DNA of 64,000 nucleotides, taken from QIJE01 sp048541835. Lineage in GTDB: Bacteria > SZUA-79 > Acidulodesulfobacterales > Acidulodesulfobacteraceae. The stretch lies in contig NZ_JBLEOY010000001.1 in NCBI RefSeq assembly GCF_048541835.1, forward strand, positions 806,001 to 870,000, given 5' to 3'. Positions 23,933 through 33,552 of the stretch are shown here, one piece after another (position 1 is the first letter of the stretch; the number at the start of each line of letters is the position of its first letter). The position numbers were made by a program, and so were the translations under genes. The notes beneath the pieces are model-generated. The model was not told the origin of the DNA. It saw only the letters and a list, made by a program, of their open reading frames with translations, and did not search any database.

Positions 23933-25693
23933 CTATTCTTGGCGGGTTCCTGTTTTATCTTTTAAGGATTTTTTGATTTCTTTTAAAATCTTAATTTTAT
24001 CATGGATACGCTTTTCAAGAGACGCCGCCTCAATGGCGGTATTTTGCTTAGATGCTATTCCTGCATCCAATGCTTTCAAAACATTACTTTGCATTAAATC
24101 AACGGACTCTATCACATCTAAGCTATAATCTTGCATAAGCCGTTCCATGCGCAGGGAAAAATCATACCTTGCCTTACCGCAATGCATGTCTACAAGCATA
24201 GCCGCTTTTTCCTTCGCTTCTTTAAGGATTAGTTTATGCGCCAACGCTCTCGGCAATGCCTTCCTCATTAAATCAATGGTAATGCTCAACATGCCGGGGT
24301 CATCCGTTGTCTTAAATCTGAATTCAATTTCAGGCGGCAATGCCTCTCGCATCTGAATTTGCCGATAAGAGATTCCAAAAAGCTTAGTCGAGGAATTAAC
24401 AATTTGTTCGATAATTTTATTCATGCGCAGTATAAATCGTTCTAATATCCCTTTGAGGTGTTCCCTTAGAATCTTTTCCTCCCTTATTCGCCATGTACTG
24501 AATATCTCTCTTATTTGAATATCTATAAATTTACCGATAAGTTCCGTAAATTTTACATTGCCGTCCGATACGTGATCGGTTGCAAATTCCTCAAGCCGTA
24601 CCATAAGCAGTTTGGTCTTTTCTTGTTTTAATTTTTCAATATCTTCTTTGAGCACATCCCTTTGAAGTGCCTTGACTTCTTCGGCGAGAAGCTTTTCGCT
24701 GTCTGCCTTTTCTTGATTACTGTCTTTAATAAAATTTTTAAAGGTTGTAATATTATTCTCTAATTTTTTAAGGGGAAAATGAAGTGATTTTTCCTCAATT
24801 TCGGCAAGGAGCATTTCCTCGTCGACAAGATTGTCTGCCTTTTCGGCGGTAGATTCAATTAATACCCTTCCTTTTTCGTTAACGAGGAACTGCTCAAGTG
24901 ACCGCTCAAAGTCGGGCAAACCGCTCCTTTCTACTTTTCTTAAATCACCTTCCTTTTTGCCGATTAACGCCTCTTTGCCCGAAAGAGGATAAATTATTAC
25001 ATCGCCGAAACATGCCTCTTCTTCAATTATTTTTTTGCTGAATGCGAGCGACTCTTCTCGATCGGTTTCGCTTACGGCGTCAATCTTACTCTGCACGAAG
25101 AATATTTTGCCGACCATATTCTTTACGTCATGCAAAAATTGAAGCTCGGCTTGCGTAAGCGGCGGTTCGACCCCTACGATAAATATAGCCGCATCGGCGG
25201 TAGGCAGATACTTGTAAGTGGTTTGAGTATTATGTTCATACACCGAAGCGATACCGGGCGTGTCGATAATTTGAACGTCGTTTTTAAGGTACCGCGATGG
25301 ATAAGCAATTTCAACCCGATCCATCCCTTTCTCGTTTTTCGGATTGTATTTTTCCGTTATATAAAGAGATAAATTCTCACGTAGAATTTCTTTTTCAGTT
25401 CCGTTTTGAAAAAATGCCGTAATCCGAAGATTATCCCCATATCTAAGTATGGTTATGATAGAAGTAAGCGGAATCACTGCAGTCGGCAAGAGGTCCTCGC
25501 CAAGCAAAGCATTGATAAATGTGGTTTTACCCCTTTTAAATTGTCCCGCGACTACTAATGAAAAAACATCGGCTTTCAGCTTTGTGCATAGTGATCGTAC
25601 TGCAACCTTAACGTGTTCTGCCGACGCTGTGTCTTCCAGCTTCGCTAAACTTTGCGTTAAATCGGATTTAATTTTTAAATATTCATCAAGCAT
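23933..25693 (-). CDS. Bacterial dynamin-like GTPase
   Basis: A 586-residue large GTPase of the dynamin family, expected at the membrane in remodelling or stress repair. GTP-binding motifs are G1 GQFKRGKTTFINALLG, G3 IDTPGIASVYEHN and G4 QSKIDAV, with a Thr in the G2 region (AVIPLTSI). The second half is mostly charged helices with coiled-coil character (for example the LKQEKTKLLMVRLEEF region) and amphipathic stretches instead of clear membrane spans. It is single, whereas bacterial dynamins often come as adjacent pairs. The 192 bases up to the CBS gene contain no other supported gene. Confidence 0.88.
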   Translation of the reverse strand: MLDEYLKIKSDLTQSLAKLEDTASAEHVKVAVRSLCTKLKADVFSLVVAGQFKRGKTTFINALLGEDLLPTAVIPLTSIITILRYGDNLRITAFFQNGTEKEILRENLSLYITEKYNPKNEKGMDRVEIAYPSRYLKNDVQIIDTPGIASVYEHNTQTTYKYLPTADAAIFIVGVEPPLTQAELQFLHDVKNMVGKIFFVQSKIDAVSETDREESLAFSKKIIEEEACFGDVIIYPLSGKEALIGKKEGDLRKVERSGLPDFERSLEQFLVNEKGRVLIESTAEKADNLVDEEMLLAEIEEKSLHFPLKKLENNITTFKNFIKDSNQEKADSEKLLAEEVKALQRDVLKEDIEKLKQEKTKLLMVRLEEFATDHVSDGNVKFTELIGKFIDIQIREIFSTWRIREEKILREHLKGILERFILRMNKIIEQIVNSSTKLFGISYRQIQMREALPPEIEFRFKTTDDPGMLSITIDLMRKALPRALAHKLILKEAKEKAAMLVDMHCGKARYDFSLRMERLMQDYSLDVIESVDLMQSNVLKALDAGIASKQNTAIEAASLEKRIHDKIKILKEIKKSLKDKTGTRQE

Positions 25694-25716
25694 AGTTTAC
25701 TTAAATAAATTAGGTT

Positions 25717-27861
25717 TTATAGAATTAGAACAATTATAAAAAACGATGCCCCAAAAACAAAAAATATATAAAAGATGTATAGATTTAATGACCCGTTCTG
25801 CATCAATTCAGTCGTCACAGTGCTTATCTTTTCAAATAATTTTATAAGCGGAAGATATAAATAATACTCTATAAGCGGAAATATATAAGAACCGTAGCCG
25901 CTTGAATTATGATAATAGGATGAATAAGGAAACGGGTTGGATATATTTTTTTTATCCGGTTTTAAATATTCTTCTCCATGATAATAAGAAAGCGGATAGA
26001 TCTTTCTATGGGGAAGCCTGAGTCTCTGTCTGTAAACAAGATTAAACATTATCCTCAACGCATTAGAAAATCCAAGTGTTGAAACCTGAGTATGCGGATT
26101 AATTACATTTTTGCCGCCCGTCCATGCATAACCTATGGAACGTTTTTTAGGTCTTATTATAACCCTATATAAAATATAAAGGATAAACAAAAGCACTATG
26201 GACACAAAAAACATATATACAGGACTTGATGCGGAAAATGAACTGTAATAAGGTATAAATATATAATTGTGCAAAATATTTTTACCGATGTTTATGTGAT
26301 AAATCAATTCCGATACCTTAGCAAAAATAGGCGTATATAAAAACATGAAGCCGGCAAGAGAAATACTCAACAGCGCGGGAATTAATAGTGCTATATTCAT
26401 GGATAACGGAACCTCTTTCGCCTTTTTTGTTTTCTCGCCCCTCGGCAAACCTATAAAAGTCAATCCGTATAATTTTACATAATTAGATATTGCTACGGCA
26501 GAACTCAAGGCTAAAATAGAGCCTGTGCCGAAAAGAAGTATTCTCGGTAAAATACTGCTTATGTGAAAACCTAAAAAAATCATCTCAAGATTAAGCCATT
26601 CCGATGCAAAACCGTTAAGAGGCGGAACTCCTGCCGCCGAAAGTATTCCTATAAATACAAGTATCCCGGTAATCGGCATTCTTTTCAAAATGCCGCCGAA
26701 ATCGTCCATATCATGACTTCCGGTCTCATGTTCGATATTGCCGGCGCCCATAAATAATAAACTTTTAAAAAAAGCATGGTTTATAAGGGCATATAGGGAA
26801 GCTATCAATGCAAGGGCAGAAAGTCCGTATAGCCCGTAATACTTATAATACAAAGATGCTCCTATGCCGGTTAATATAAGACCCATATTATCGACGGTAG
26901 AGTAAGAGAGCAATACTTTTATATCATGAGTTTGAGACATATACAGCACCCCTAAAAACATTGTAAAGGCGGCAATGATCAAGGTAATAGTCCCTAGCAT
27001 TAAGGCAGTGCCCGCCGGGTGAAGAACGTAAAGTCCAAATCGCATTATTCCGTAAACCCCGCATGATGTAAGTACTCCGCTTAAAACCCCTGATACCCCG
27101 GAAGGAGATGCAGGATGAGCCTCCGGAAGCCAGATATGTAGAGGAACGATCCCCATCTTTGCTCCAAATCCAAATAGGAATAGGATGAAGACTATTTCCT
27201 TTAAATAACCCGGTATCACTATATTACTCAATGCGTTGAGGTCAAAATTATTTGAATACAAATATAGAATCATCAGCCCGACCACTATCAGCATTGCACC
27301 TATTTCGGTAATTACCGCCATTAAGAATGCCGCCCTTGTCGTTCCTTTTATGTAATGTTTAGTCATTACTAAGAAAAATGAGGATATAGCCATTATCTCC
27401 CAAAAAATCATAAATACAAAACCATTAAATGAAGCAATGACAAAATAAACGCTTACGAGCATTATCCCGTACAAAAATGCAAACAATGCCCTGTTTATCT
27501 CCGACCCCAAACTTTTAACATATTTTATCTGATATAAAGAGATATAAAACAATACCCCGAATAAAAACATTAAAAAAAAGTCGCTAAGGGTATCAAACCT
27601 TAAAATTACCTTGCCGGCAGGAAAAAAACTGCCGAGATAAAGCGTCTGCTTCAAGAAATTTCCGCCTTTAAAAAATGCGGTTATAGAAAATGAAACCACC
27701 GAAAGGGATGCCGCCATATAAAGAATGTTCGAAAAGACGAAGCCGTTTTTAATCTTTTTAGAAAGCAATCCTAAAAATGAAATAGATATACCTGCTATAG
27801 AAAAAATTAAGAACAGATAATAATAATTTAAAGGATTTACTATAAACAAACTTAAATTCAT
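25717..27861 (-). CDS. Hyf/Ehr-type membrane subunit, HyfB-like proton-conducting antiporter homologue
   Basis: A 714-residue polytopic membrane protein of the NuoL/NuoM/NuoN/Mrp family, with about 15 hydrophobic segments. The conserved core includes a helix with MIFWEIMAISSFFLVM (the family Glu), GFGAKMGIVPLHIWLPEAHPASPS and HAFFKSLLFMGAGNIEHETG. The last quarter is a long loop and extra helices, as in HycC/HyfB. It is the last of six co-directional genes and overlaps the small-subunit gene by four bases. It probably couples redox chemistry to proton or sodium movement. Confidence 0.85.
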   Translation of the reverse strand: MNLSLFIVNPLNYYYLFLIFSIAGISISFLGLLSKKIKNGFVFSNILYMAASLSVVSFSITAFFKGGNFLKQTLYLGSFFPAGKVILRFDTLSDFFLMFLFGVLFYISLYQIKYVKSLGSEINRALFAFLYGIMLVSVYFVIASFNGFVFMIFWEIMAISSFFLVMTKHYIKGTTRAAFLMAVITEIGAMLIVVGLMILYLYSNNFDLNALSNIVIPGYLKEIVFILFLFGFGAKMGIVPLHIWLPEAHPASPSGVSGVLSGVLTSCGVYGIMRFGLYVLHPAGTALMLGTITLIIAAFTMFLGVLYMSQTHDIKVLLSYSTVDNMGLILTGIGASLYYKYYGLYGLSALALIASLYALINHAFFKSLLFMGAGNIEHETGSHDMDDFGGILKRMPITGILVFIGILSAAGVPPLNGFASEWLNLEMIFLGFHISSILPRILLFGTGSILALSSAVAISNYVKLYGLTFIGLPRGEKTKKAKEVPLSMNIALLIPALLSISLAGFMFLYTPIFAKVSELIYHINIGKNILHNYIFIPYYSSFSASSPVYMFFVSIVLLFILYILYRVIIRPKKRSIGYAWTGGKNVINPHTQVSTLGFSNALRIMFNLVYRQRLRLPHRKIYPLSYYHGEEYLKPDKKNISNPFPYSSYYHNSSGYGSYIFPLIEYYLYLPLIKLFEKISTVTTELMQNGSLNLYIFYIFFVFGASFFIIVLIL

Positions 27862-28691
27862 TTAAAATCACCTTTTTTAATTAGTAATAAGACATTTAAG
27901 ATTTCAAACGGATTGGGCGGACAGTGAGGCAAAGCGACGACATTGTCTTCCTTGAAAAGTTTTTTCATTTTATTATTGAATAGTAATCCGTCATTACCGT
28001 CTTTTGAGCCGTTTTTAAATATCCCGCCGAACAGAGAACAAGAACCCATTAAAACTATATATCTCGGCCTCGGAATATTTTCTAAAACATTAAAAAATAT
28101 ATCGGACATCTTTTTCGTGTAAGCCCCGGTAACCAATAAGACATCGGCAAACCGAGGACTCGGCGTTATGAAAATGCCAAGCCTGTGTATATTATAATAA
28201 GGATTGCTTAACGCATTAATTTCCGATTCGCATGCCCCGCAAGACCCTGTATCTATATGCTTTACGAATAACGATCTTTTAAAAATATTCCCTCTATCGT
28301 TACCGGGAAAGGGTGATGCATAAAAATTGAGATCCTTACCGTAATTTATCGCACTCGCAATATCACTGCATGTATCTACGCATAAGCCGCAGAAAATACA
28401 TCTATTTGCATCAAGCGCGCCGCTCGACTTCCTTGACGTCTTCCCTTCGCCGCCTGAATTATTATATATATCATGCAAGCTAATCGCCCCGGTCGGACAA
28501 ACCGATTCGCACTCCATGCATTTCAAATCACCGTTTTTTTCCGATAGATTCGCCAAACCCTTAGAATTAAGACATTTATTTTCGTCAAAGTTAATAGACG
28601 AGATAAAACCGTCGTAAAAATCATTTTTCTTTGGGAATTTTACAGATTTTATTCCGAATTTTAATCCGTTATATGTCCAAAAAAAAGCCAT
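27858..28691 (-). CDS. Fused ferredoxin and NuoB-like small subunit of an Ehr/Hyf-type complex
   Basis: A 277-residue protein joining two parts that are separate in most complexes. Residues 30-115 form a 2[4Fe-4S] ferredoxin: Cys40, 58, 61, 65 for one cluster and Cys98, 101, 104, 108 for the other. Residues 140-277 form the NuoB/HycG-type small subunit with the proximal cluster ligands Cys151 and Cys154 (GSCGACESE), Cys218 (MGSCSLFGG) and Cys257 (PHCPPNP). All iron-sulfur ligands look intact, so electron transfer is expected. It overlaps the antiporter gene by four bases and follows the large subunit. Confidence 0.87.
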   Translation of the reverse strand: MAFFWTYNGLKFGIKSVKFPKKNDFYDGFISSINFDENKCLNSKGLANLSEKNGDLKCMECESVCPTGAISLHDIYNNSGGEGKTSRKSSGALDANRCIFCGLCVDTCSDIASAINYGKDLNFYASPFPGNDRGNIFKRSLFVKHIDTGSCGACESEINALSNPYYNIHRLGIFITPSPRFADVLLVTGAYTKKMSDIFFNVLENIPRPRYIVLMGSCSLFGGIFKNGSKDGNDGLLFNNKMKKLFKEDNVVALPHCPPNPFEILNVLLLIKKGDFK

Positions 28692-28730
28692 TACCGCACC
28701 TTAAATATAATATTTATACTTAATTAAAAT

Positions 28731-29939
28731 TTATTTATCTACCGCGGCTACCGAAAAGTTATAGGTTGCCTCATTAATGTTAAAATCCATCATCATCGTA
28801 TTTTTGACCCCGTGTGTAAATAATTTATAATTACTTTCAAACGGATATCTCAAGTTTATTTTTTTAAAAATATGTCCGTCAAAATCCTTCACATAGCAAA
28901 AGATCGAACCCTCGGAGGATTCCGCATAGCCGAAACCATGTTTTCTCGTATTACCCTTTTTCATAGAATCCATAATAATTTTGTCCAAATCCAGCCGATT
29001 CATGCGATAATTAGAGGTATTATCAAATTTATTTTCTTTAAGCATTTTCGTACAATATTCAAGTATGCAAAGCGACTGGGTAATTTCCTCTATCCTTACC
29101 ATATATCTTGAAAAACCATCTCCGTCATGCAATTCGACGTTTTTTAACTTTATATCTCCGTATAAGAGATAGGGCTTTACCTTTCTTAAATCCATGTCTA
29201 TTCCTGCGCTCTTCGCAACGACACCCTTTGAGCAAAACCGCTTTGCCGCTTTCATATCTATTTTTCCGGTGGTTTTTAGCCTATCTATATGAGATTTTGT
29301 CTCTATATTTTTCCTGATAACCTCTTTAACGTCATACACGATAGATTTAATGGAACCTAAAATAAATTTTACATCGTCCAAGGATAATCTTTTCATAAAC
29401 CCGCCTATCGCATTAATACCCATCAAATAACGGGAATTTAAAAATTTCAAGAATAACTGCTTCAGCATCTCGGCATAATAAGCATATAAAGCTGAAGGCA
29501 CCTGAATGTAGGTAGCTTCCGTTATTTCGGATAAATTTTCTATATGATTTCTAATCCTCTCCGCTTCGGCAAAAAACATACGCAAAAGTTGCAGATTTTC
29601 ATGTATTTCACCCTTAAGTCCCAATGAATCTTCGGCACTGAGGCAGTAACTAAGCGATGCGCTAAAGGCGTGAAGCCCCGATATTCTTTCTACGGTCTGG
29701 ATTTGTTCATATAAATTGTTTTTTTCGGCAAGAACGCTTTTGGTATTCCTTTTTTTATATCCGAACGTTATATTTAAATCATGAAGTTCTTCCCCTGATG
29801 ACAAAAATTCATACAGGATAGATTCACTAACGCCCTTTCTTACGGGACCCCAAATAAATTCGTAATCCCCGAGAAACCTTTTTTGCACTTTTGACTCCTT
29901 ATATTCCTCAAAATTACCGATAGAAACCAATAAAAACAC
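28731..29939 (-). CDS. HycE/NuoD-like large subunit lacking [NiFe] ligands (Ehr type)
   Basis: A 402-residue homologue of the group 4 hydrogenase and complex I 49-kDa subunit, without the N-terminal NuoC-like domain of HycE. The ligand motif RxCGxCxxxH of true hydrogenases is replaced here by ERISGLHAFSAS (residues 84-95), with Ser and His at the two cysteine positions. The C-terminal DPCxxC motif is also absent, and the protein ends DFNINEATYNFSVAAVDK without any cysteine. It therefore cannot hold a NiFe centre and matches the energy-converting hydrogenase-related (Ehr) complexes. The electron acceptor is unknown. No hyp maturation genes are nearby, in agreement. Confidence 0.85.
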   Translation of the reverse strand: MFLLVSIGNFEEYKESKVQKRFLGDYEFIWGPVRKGVSESILYEFLSSGEELHDLNITFGYKKRNTKSVLAEKNNLYEQIQTVERISGLHAFSASLSYCLSAEDSLGLKGEIHENLQLLRMFFAEAERIRNHIENLSEITEATYIQVPSALYAYYAEMLKQLFLKFLNSRYLMGINAIGGFMKRLSLDDVKFILGSIKSIVYDVKEVIRKNIETKSHIDRLKTTGKIDMKAAKRFCSKGVVAKSAGIDMDLRKVKPYLLYGDIKLKNVELHDGDGFSRYMVRIEEITQSLCILEYCTKMLKENKFDNTSNYRMNRLDLDKIIMDSMKKGNTRKHGFGYAESSEGSIFCYVKDFDGHIFKKINLRYPFESNYKLFTHGVKNTMMMDFNINEATYNFSVAAVDK

Positions 29940-30006
29940 AGCGACGCTTTAGCGGCACATAATTCTCGCACAGACGGAAATGACATATATATATCGTTTG
30001 CATTTT

Positions 30007-31491
30007 TTATTTTCTAATAACATGTGTAATCCCTATTAATAAATGATGTAGGTTTGCCGGTATATAAAACCCTAAAATTATCAATACTACAAGCGGCAAA
30101 GCCATCGGCAAAATAGACAAGGGTCCAAAATCACCCTTTTGAATATCCGGATCATCATCGGCTTTTCCGAAAACGATTGAGCCGACTTTTGCCAGCAGAC
30201 CCACAAATGCCGCTACCAAAAGGCTTACGAGTATGATTGTTACTATATAATAGCCGTTTTTTAAACTTTGAAGTATAATCAAAAACTCACTTATAAAGGT
30301 TACGGAAGGCGGGGCTCCTATTAATGCAAGCACTCCTATGGAAAATAGAAATGCCGTCTTCGGCATAACATAAAAAACACCCTTAATTTTTCTAATATCC
30401 TTAGTTTTATACTTATGCAGCAAATTTCCGGAACCGAAAAACATTATCGGTTTTGCAAGACTATGGCTAAGCATCTGTAAAAGGGCACCGAAAGTTCCGA
30501 ACAGTCCTCCCAAACCGAACCCTAAACTGATTATTCCCATATGTTCTATACTCGAATATGCAAAAAGTCTTTTAGTTGATTTTTGATTGATAATTCCCAT
30601 TACTCCGGTAAATATCGTGAAAACACCTATGACAATCATTATCGCCTTTGGATAGCCGAACCCGACATCCTTTCCCGCAATGCTAAAATACCTCATTATG
30701 CCGTACATCGCTGTGTTTAAAAGGGATGCGGAAAGCATGCTCGAAACGGGAGATGGAGCCTCGGAATGGGCATCGGGAAGCCACGTATGCATCGGAGATA
30801 ACCCTACTTTTGTACCAAAACCTATCACTATCAAAACAAAGGCAAACCTTACTATGTCTTTGTTAAGATAAGCGGCATGAGAACTTAAGACGGTCCAATC
30901 TAAAGAGGAAACTATGTGCGCGCTTCCGGGAATATTTCCGGAAAGATAAAACAAAATTGTTCCCAAAAGGGCAAGCGAAAGCCCGACGGAAACAACCACT
31001 ATATATTTCCATGCGGCTTCTATCGACTTTTCCGTGATCTCCGTAACAACTAAAAAAGCACTTGTAATAGTAGTAAGCTCTATATCTATCAGATAGATTG
31101 CCATATTGTTAATCATCGGAGCGATAAGCATTGTTAAGGCAAAGAGATTTAAGAAAAGGTAATACCTGCCAAGCTCTTTATCCGTCATTTTTTCGTCTTC
31201 TATCGCAAGCCTCATATATGAAATTCCATACATCGACGATAAAAAATATACTATGCCGACTAACAGTATTATGTAAGCGCCGAATTCATCTATGACTATC
31301 GCTTTGTTAAAAATAGAAATGGTCTTCAGACTTACGGAAAGATAAAGAATAATCGACGAACCGATTAAAACCAAAGAAGACGATACCAAGCTTGCATATT
31401 CGGCAAACCTTTTATTTCTTACGATAAAAGGGGCTAATGACGCAAGCAACGGAATTGTTAAAAATGCAATAATAAAAATTTGCATATCCAT
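30007..31491 (-). CDS. Hyf/Ehr-type membrane subunit, HyfF/NuoN-like antiporter homologue
   Basis: A 494-residue polytopic protein of the proton-conducting antiporter family with about 13-14 hydrophobic segments. Core motifs are IDIELTTITSAFLVVTE (the membrane Glu), GFGTKVGLSPMHTWLPDAHS and LLQMLSHSLAKPIMFFGSGNLLH. It is the second antiporter-like subunit of the complex, with the larger HyfB-like protein. The 67 bases to the large-subunit gene contain no supported gene. Confidence 0.87.
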   Translation of the reverse strand: MDMQIFIIAFLTIPLLASLAPFIVRNKRFAEYASLVSSSLVLIGSSIILYLSVSLKTISIFNKAIVIDEFGAYIILLVGIVYFLSSMYGISYMRLAIEDEKMTDKELGRYYLFLNLFALTMLIAPMINNMAIYLIDIELTTITSAFLVVTEITEKSIEAAWKYIVVVSVGLSLALLGTILFYLSGNIPGSAHIVSSLDWTVLSSHAAYLNKDIVRFAFVLIVIGFGTKVGLSPMHTWLPDAHSEAPSPVSSMLSASLLNTAMYGIMRYFSIAGKDVGFGYPKAIMIVIGVFTIFTGVMGIINQKSTKRLFAYSSIEHMGIISLGFGLGGLFGTFGALLQMLSHSLAKPIMFFGSGNLLHKYKTKDIRKIKGVFYVMPKTAFLFSIGVLALIGAPPSVTFISEFLIILQSLKNGYYIVTIILVSLLVAAFVGLLAKVGSIVFGKADDDPDIQKGDFGPLSILPMALPLVVLIILGFYIPANLHHLLIGITHVIRK

Positions 31492-31520
31492 ATTATTTAT
31501 ATATTGTTATATTAATTATA

Positions 31521-32195
31521 TTACCCAACAAGTCTTTTTAGCATAGCCGTAGAAAAAGACCCCGTTTGCATCTTCATGAACATCGACAAAATTAACATTG
31601 CTACCAAGGTAACCAAGATATCGAATAATACGACTAACTCCACGATTATCGGAAGCGTCGGAACGACAACAACGGATAAAAGAAATATTCCGTTTTCTAT
31701 AATAAGTATTCCAAGTATATGCGTTATCGTAGTAAACCTTGAAATAATCATAAAAAAACCGATAAATACAAGGCTTAAGGCAATGGAAGAAGCGTTAACG
31801 ACTATTTTCGGCGAAAAAGGAGAAATCAACCTGTATATCAAAAAATATGCAAAAACCGTCAATAAAAGTCCCGAGATAATGGAAAGCGGAATTTTTACGC
31901 TAAGCTTTACCTCTTCTTTAATGTTGAATTTTTTAATCATTTTTAAAAGCATATATGGCACTATAATCGTCCTGATAAACAACGTTAAAAATGCAACGAG
32001 ATAAAGGTTTATATTCTTCGATTCTATTCCCAGGACTAATGTTAAAATAAATATCAAAAATGATTGAAAAGCATAAGAATGGATATAAAAAGAGACCCAT
32101 CTTGAACTCAGCATCGCAAAAGACGATAAAAGAATCAATGCGACCAAAAGACTCTCAATGACATAAACATAAATAGGCATTGTATAACCCAGCAT
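31521..32195 (-). CDS. Hyf/Ehr-type membrane subunit, HyfE-like
   Basis: A 224-residue membrane protein with about six or seven hydrophobic segments, related to HyfE and in part to NuoK. The region FTTITHILGILIIENGIFLLSV carries the conserved buried Glu of NuoK-type subunits. Its position between the NuoH-like and HyfF-like genes matches hyf gene order. A role in the proton-translocation arm is inferred from the family. Confidence 0.82.
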   Translation of the reverse strand: MLGYTMPIYVYVIESLLVALILLSSFAMLSSRWVSFYIHSYAFQSFLIFILTLVLGIESKNINLYLVAFLTLFIRTIIVPYMLLKMIKKFNIKEEVKLSVKIPLSIISGLLLTVFAYFLIYRLISPFSPKIVVNASSIALSLVFIGFFMIISRFTTITHILGILIIENGIFLLSVVVVPTLPIIVELVVLFDILVTLVAMLILSMFMKMQTGSFSTAMLKRLVG

Positions 32196-32216
32196 CTTCC
32201 TACTCCCTAAAAAAGT

Positions 32217-33176
32217 TTAAAAACCCTTATATTGAAACGTCATTATAGCAAGAACGCCCAAAACGAATGCGGCGGAAAAGTATTCTTGGTACCTGAAGAA
32301 CCTTAATCTTGAAATAGCCGTATCTATAACCGCTGCTATGAACCCTACGATTAGCATCTTTATAATAAGACTGACTACGGCAATAATAAGGCCAATCGGG
32401 CTGTGATTAACGGATAAACCCCACGGAAAAACCAACACGTTCAAAAAAATAACTAAAAGTAAGAATTGCTTCATGTATCCCGACCATTTTAAAAAAGCCA
32501 AATAGGGACCGGAGTATTCTAAGATCCTTGCTTCTTCAATCATGCTCATCTCGACATGCGTGGAAGCGTTAATCGGTCTCCTATCCGTATCCGCCAAAAA
32601 TAACATAAAAAAAGCAGCTATAATTAAAAAATGGGAGGAACTAAAGTAAAGAGGCATCGACGATACTATGACATGCAACATTACATACGGCAGAGTAGAT
32701 TTAGCTATCAACGCAACGCCGACGAATACAAGTATAAGCGTAGGTTCGGAAAGAATGGCAAGAAGCGTGGCGCGTGAAGAACCCAATCCCCCGTAGCTCG
32801 TACCCAAATCAAGAGATGCTAAATTTATAAAAAAAGATGAAAGAGAGAAAAGAAAAGCCCCCGCAAGCATATCGCCCATAAATCCCAACGGAAGCGGATA
32901 GATAGTCAAAACCGGAAGAAGAAGGGTGATAAGTACCATCGCAACAAAAGAAACGAACGGAGTCAACCCAAAAATAAACGATGCTCCGGACGGTACCAAT
33001 ATCTCTTTATGAAAAAGTTTATGAAGGTCGTAATATGGCTGAAAAACTGAAGGTCCTCTCCTGCCTTCAAAAATCTCTTCCATTTTGCTGATAAACCCTG
33101 CAATAAACGGGGAAAAAGCAAGAACTACTATAACTTGAAAAATTTGAAATATGGTTGAATTTAAATAGATATTCAT
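32217..33176 (-). CDS. Hyf/Ehr-type membrane anchor, HyfC/NuoH-like
   Basis: A 319-residue polytopic subunit homologous to complex I NuoH and hydrogenase HycD/HyfC. It links the soluble redox module to the membrane arm. Marks are KMEEIFEGRRGPSVFQPYYD near the N-terminus and MSMIEEARILEYSGPYLAF in the central loop. It is the first gene of the six-gene cluster. GGAGAGG lies upstream of the ATG, with a plausible sigma-70 promoter before that. Confidence 0.87.
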   Translation of the reverse strand: MNIYLNSTIFQIFQVIVVLAFSPFIAGFISKMEEIFEGRRGPSVFQPYYDLHKLFHKEILVPSGASFIFGLTPFVSFVAMVLITLLLPVLTIYPLPLGFMGDMLAGAFLFSLSSFFINLASLDLGTSYGGLGSSRATLLAILSEPTLILVFVGVALIAKSTLPYVMLHVIVSSMPLYFSSSHFLIIAAFFMLFLADTDRRPINASTHVEMSMIEEARILEYSGPYLAFLKWSGYMKQFLLLVIFLNVLVFPWGLSVNHSPIGLIIAVVSLIIKMLIVGFIAAVIDTAISRLRFFRYQEYFSAAFVLGVLAIMTFQYKGF

Positions 33177-33199
33177 TACAGACCAATATCCTCTCCGGC

Positions 33200-33227
33200 A
33201 TTACATTAAAAATTTAAATATAGTCAA
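33200..33227 (-). promoter_or_regulatory. Possible sigma-70 promoter of the Ehr/Hyf-like operon
   Basis: On the minus strand TTGACT (33227-33222) and TGTAAT (33205-33200) are 16 bases apart, just upstream of the NuoH-like gene. The -35 match is good and the -10 match moderate. The rest of 33177-33552 holds the divergent RIC promoter region and no other gene that I can support. Confidence 0.4.
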
Positions 33228-33448
33228 ATCGTTTTTGTAATGTAGAAGTCATTAGCCGTGAATAATCGTTTGGTTATTGGCGGTATATATGCTCACAAAC
33301 GGCTTAAGCAGACCCCATTGCTTGGTAGCTCTTTTTAAATTTTGCCATATAATCTATAAATTGTCAAGAAAAAAATATGGCTTAATCCTATTGTTGACCT
33401 AAATATAGGCGAGTTACCCTGCCTGCATCTTCTAATTTATTTTTATTT

Positions 33449-33466
33449 ATGTGATAAAAATCATAT
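33449..33466. promoter_or_regulatory. FNR/HcpR-like box upstream of the RIC gene
   Basis: ATGTGATAAAAATCATAT is a near-perfect dyad of the Crp/Fnr superfamily. Half-sites TGTGA and TCATA are separated by six bases, close to the HcpR form TTGTGA-N6-TCACAA. It is centred about 95 bases before the ATG and roughly 40 bases before the AT-rich region TATGATAATTATACT, where transcription could start, which suits activation from about -41.5. The regulator is unknown. Confidence 0.55.
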
Positions 33467-33552
33467 ATTAAAGATAAGAATTCTATGATAATTATACTGT
33501 AAGCAAGAATAAAACCTATAAAACAAGATTTAACACTTAACGGAGGGTAAAA

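Noticed and set aside
23779..23976. A 65-codon plus-strand ORF between the CBS gene and the dynamin gene.
   Set aside because: It runs into the dynamin gene on the other strand, has no ribosome-binding site and is low-complexity AT-rich sequence.
28731..29939. Annotating the Hyf-like cluster as an active formate hydrogenlyase or group 4 hydrogenase.
   Set aside because: The large subunit has no NiFe ligand cysteines at either end and no hyp or formate dehydrogenase genes are nearby.
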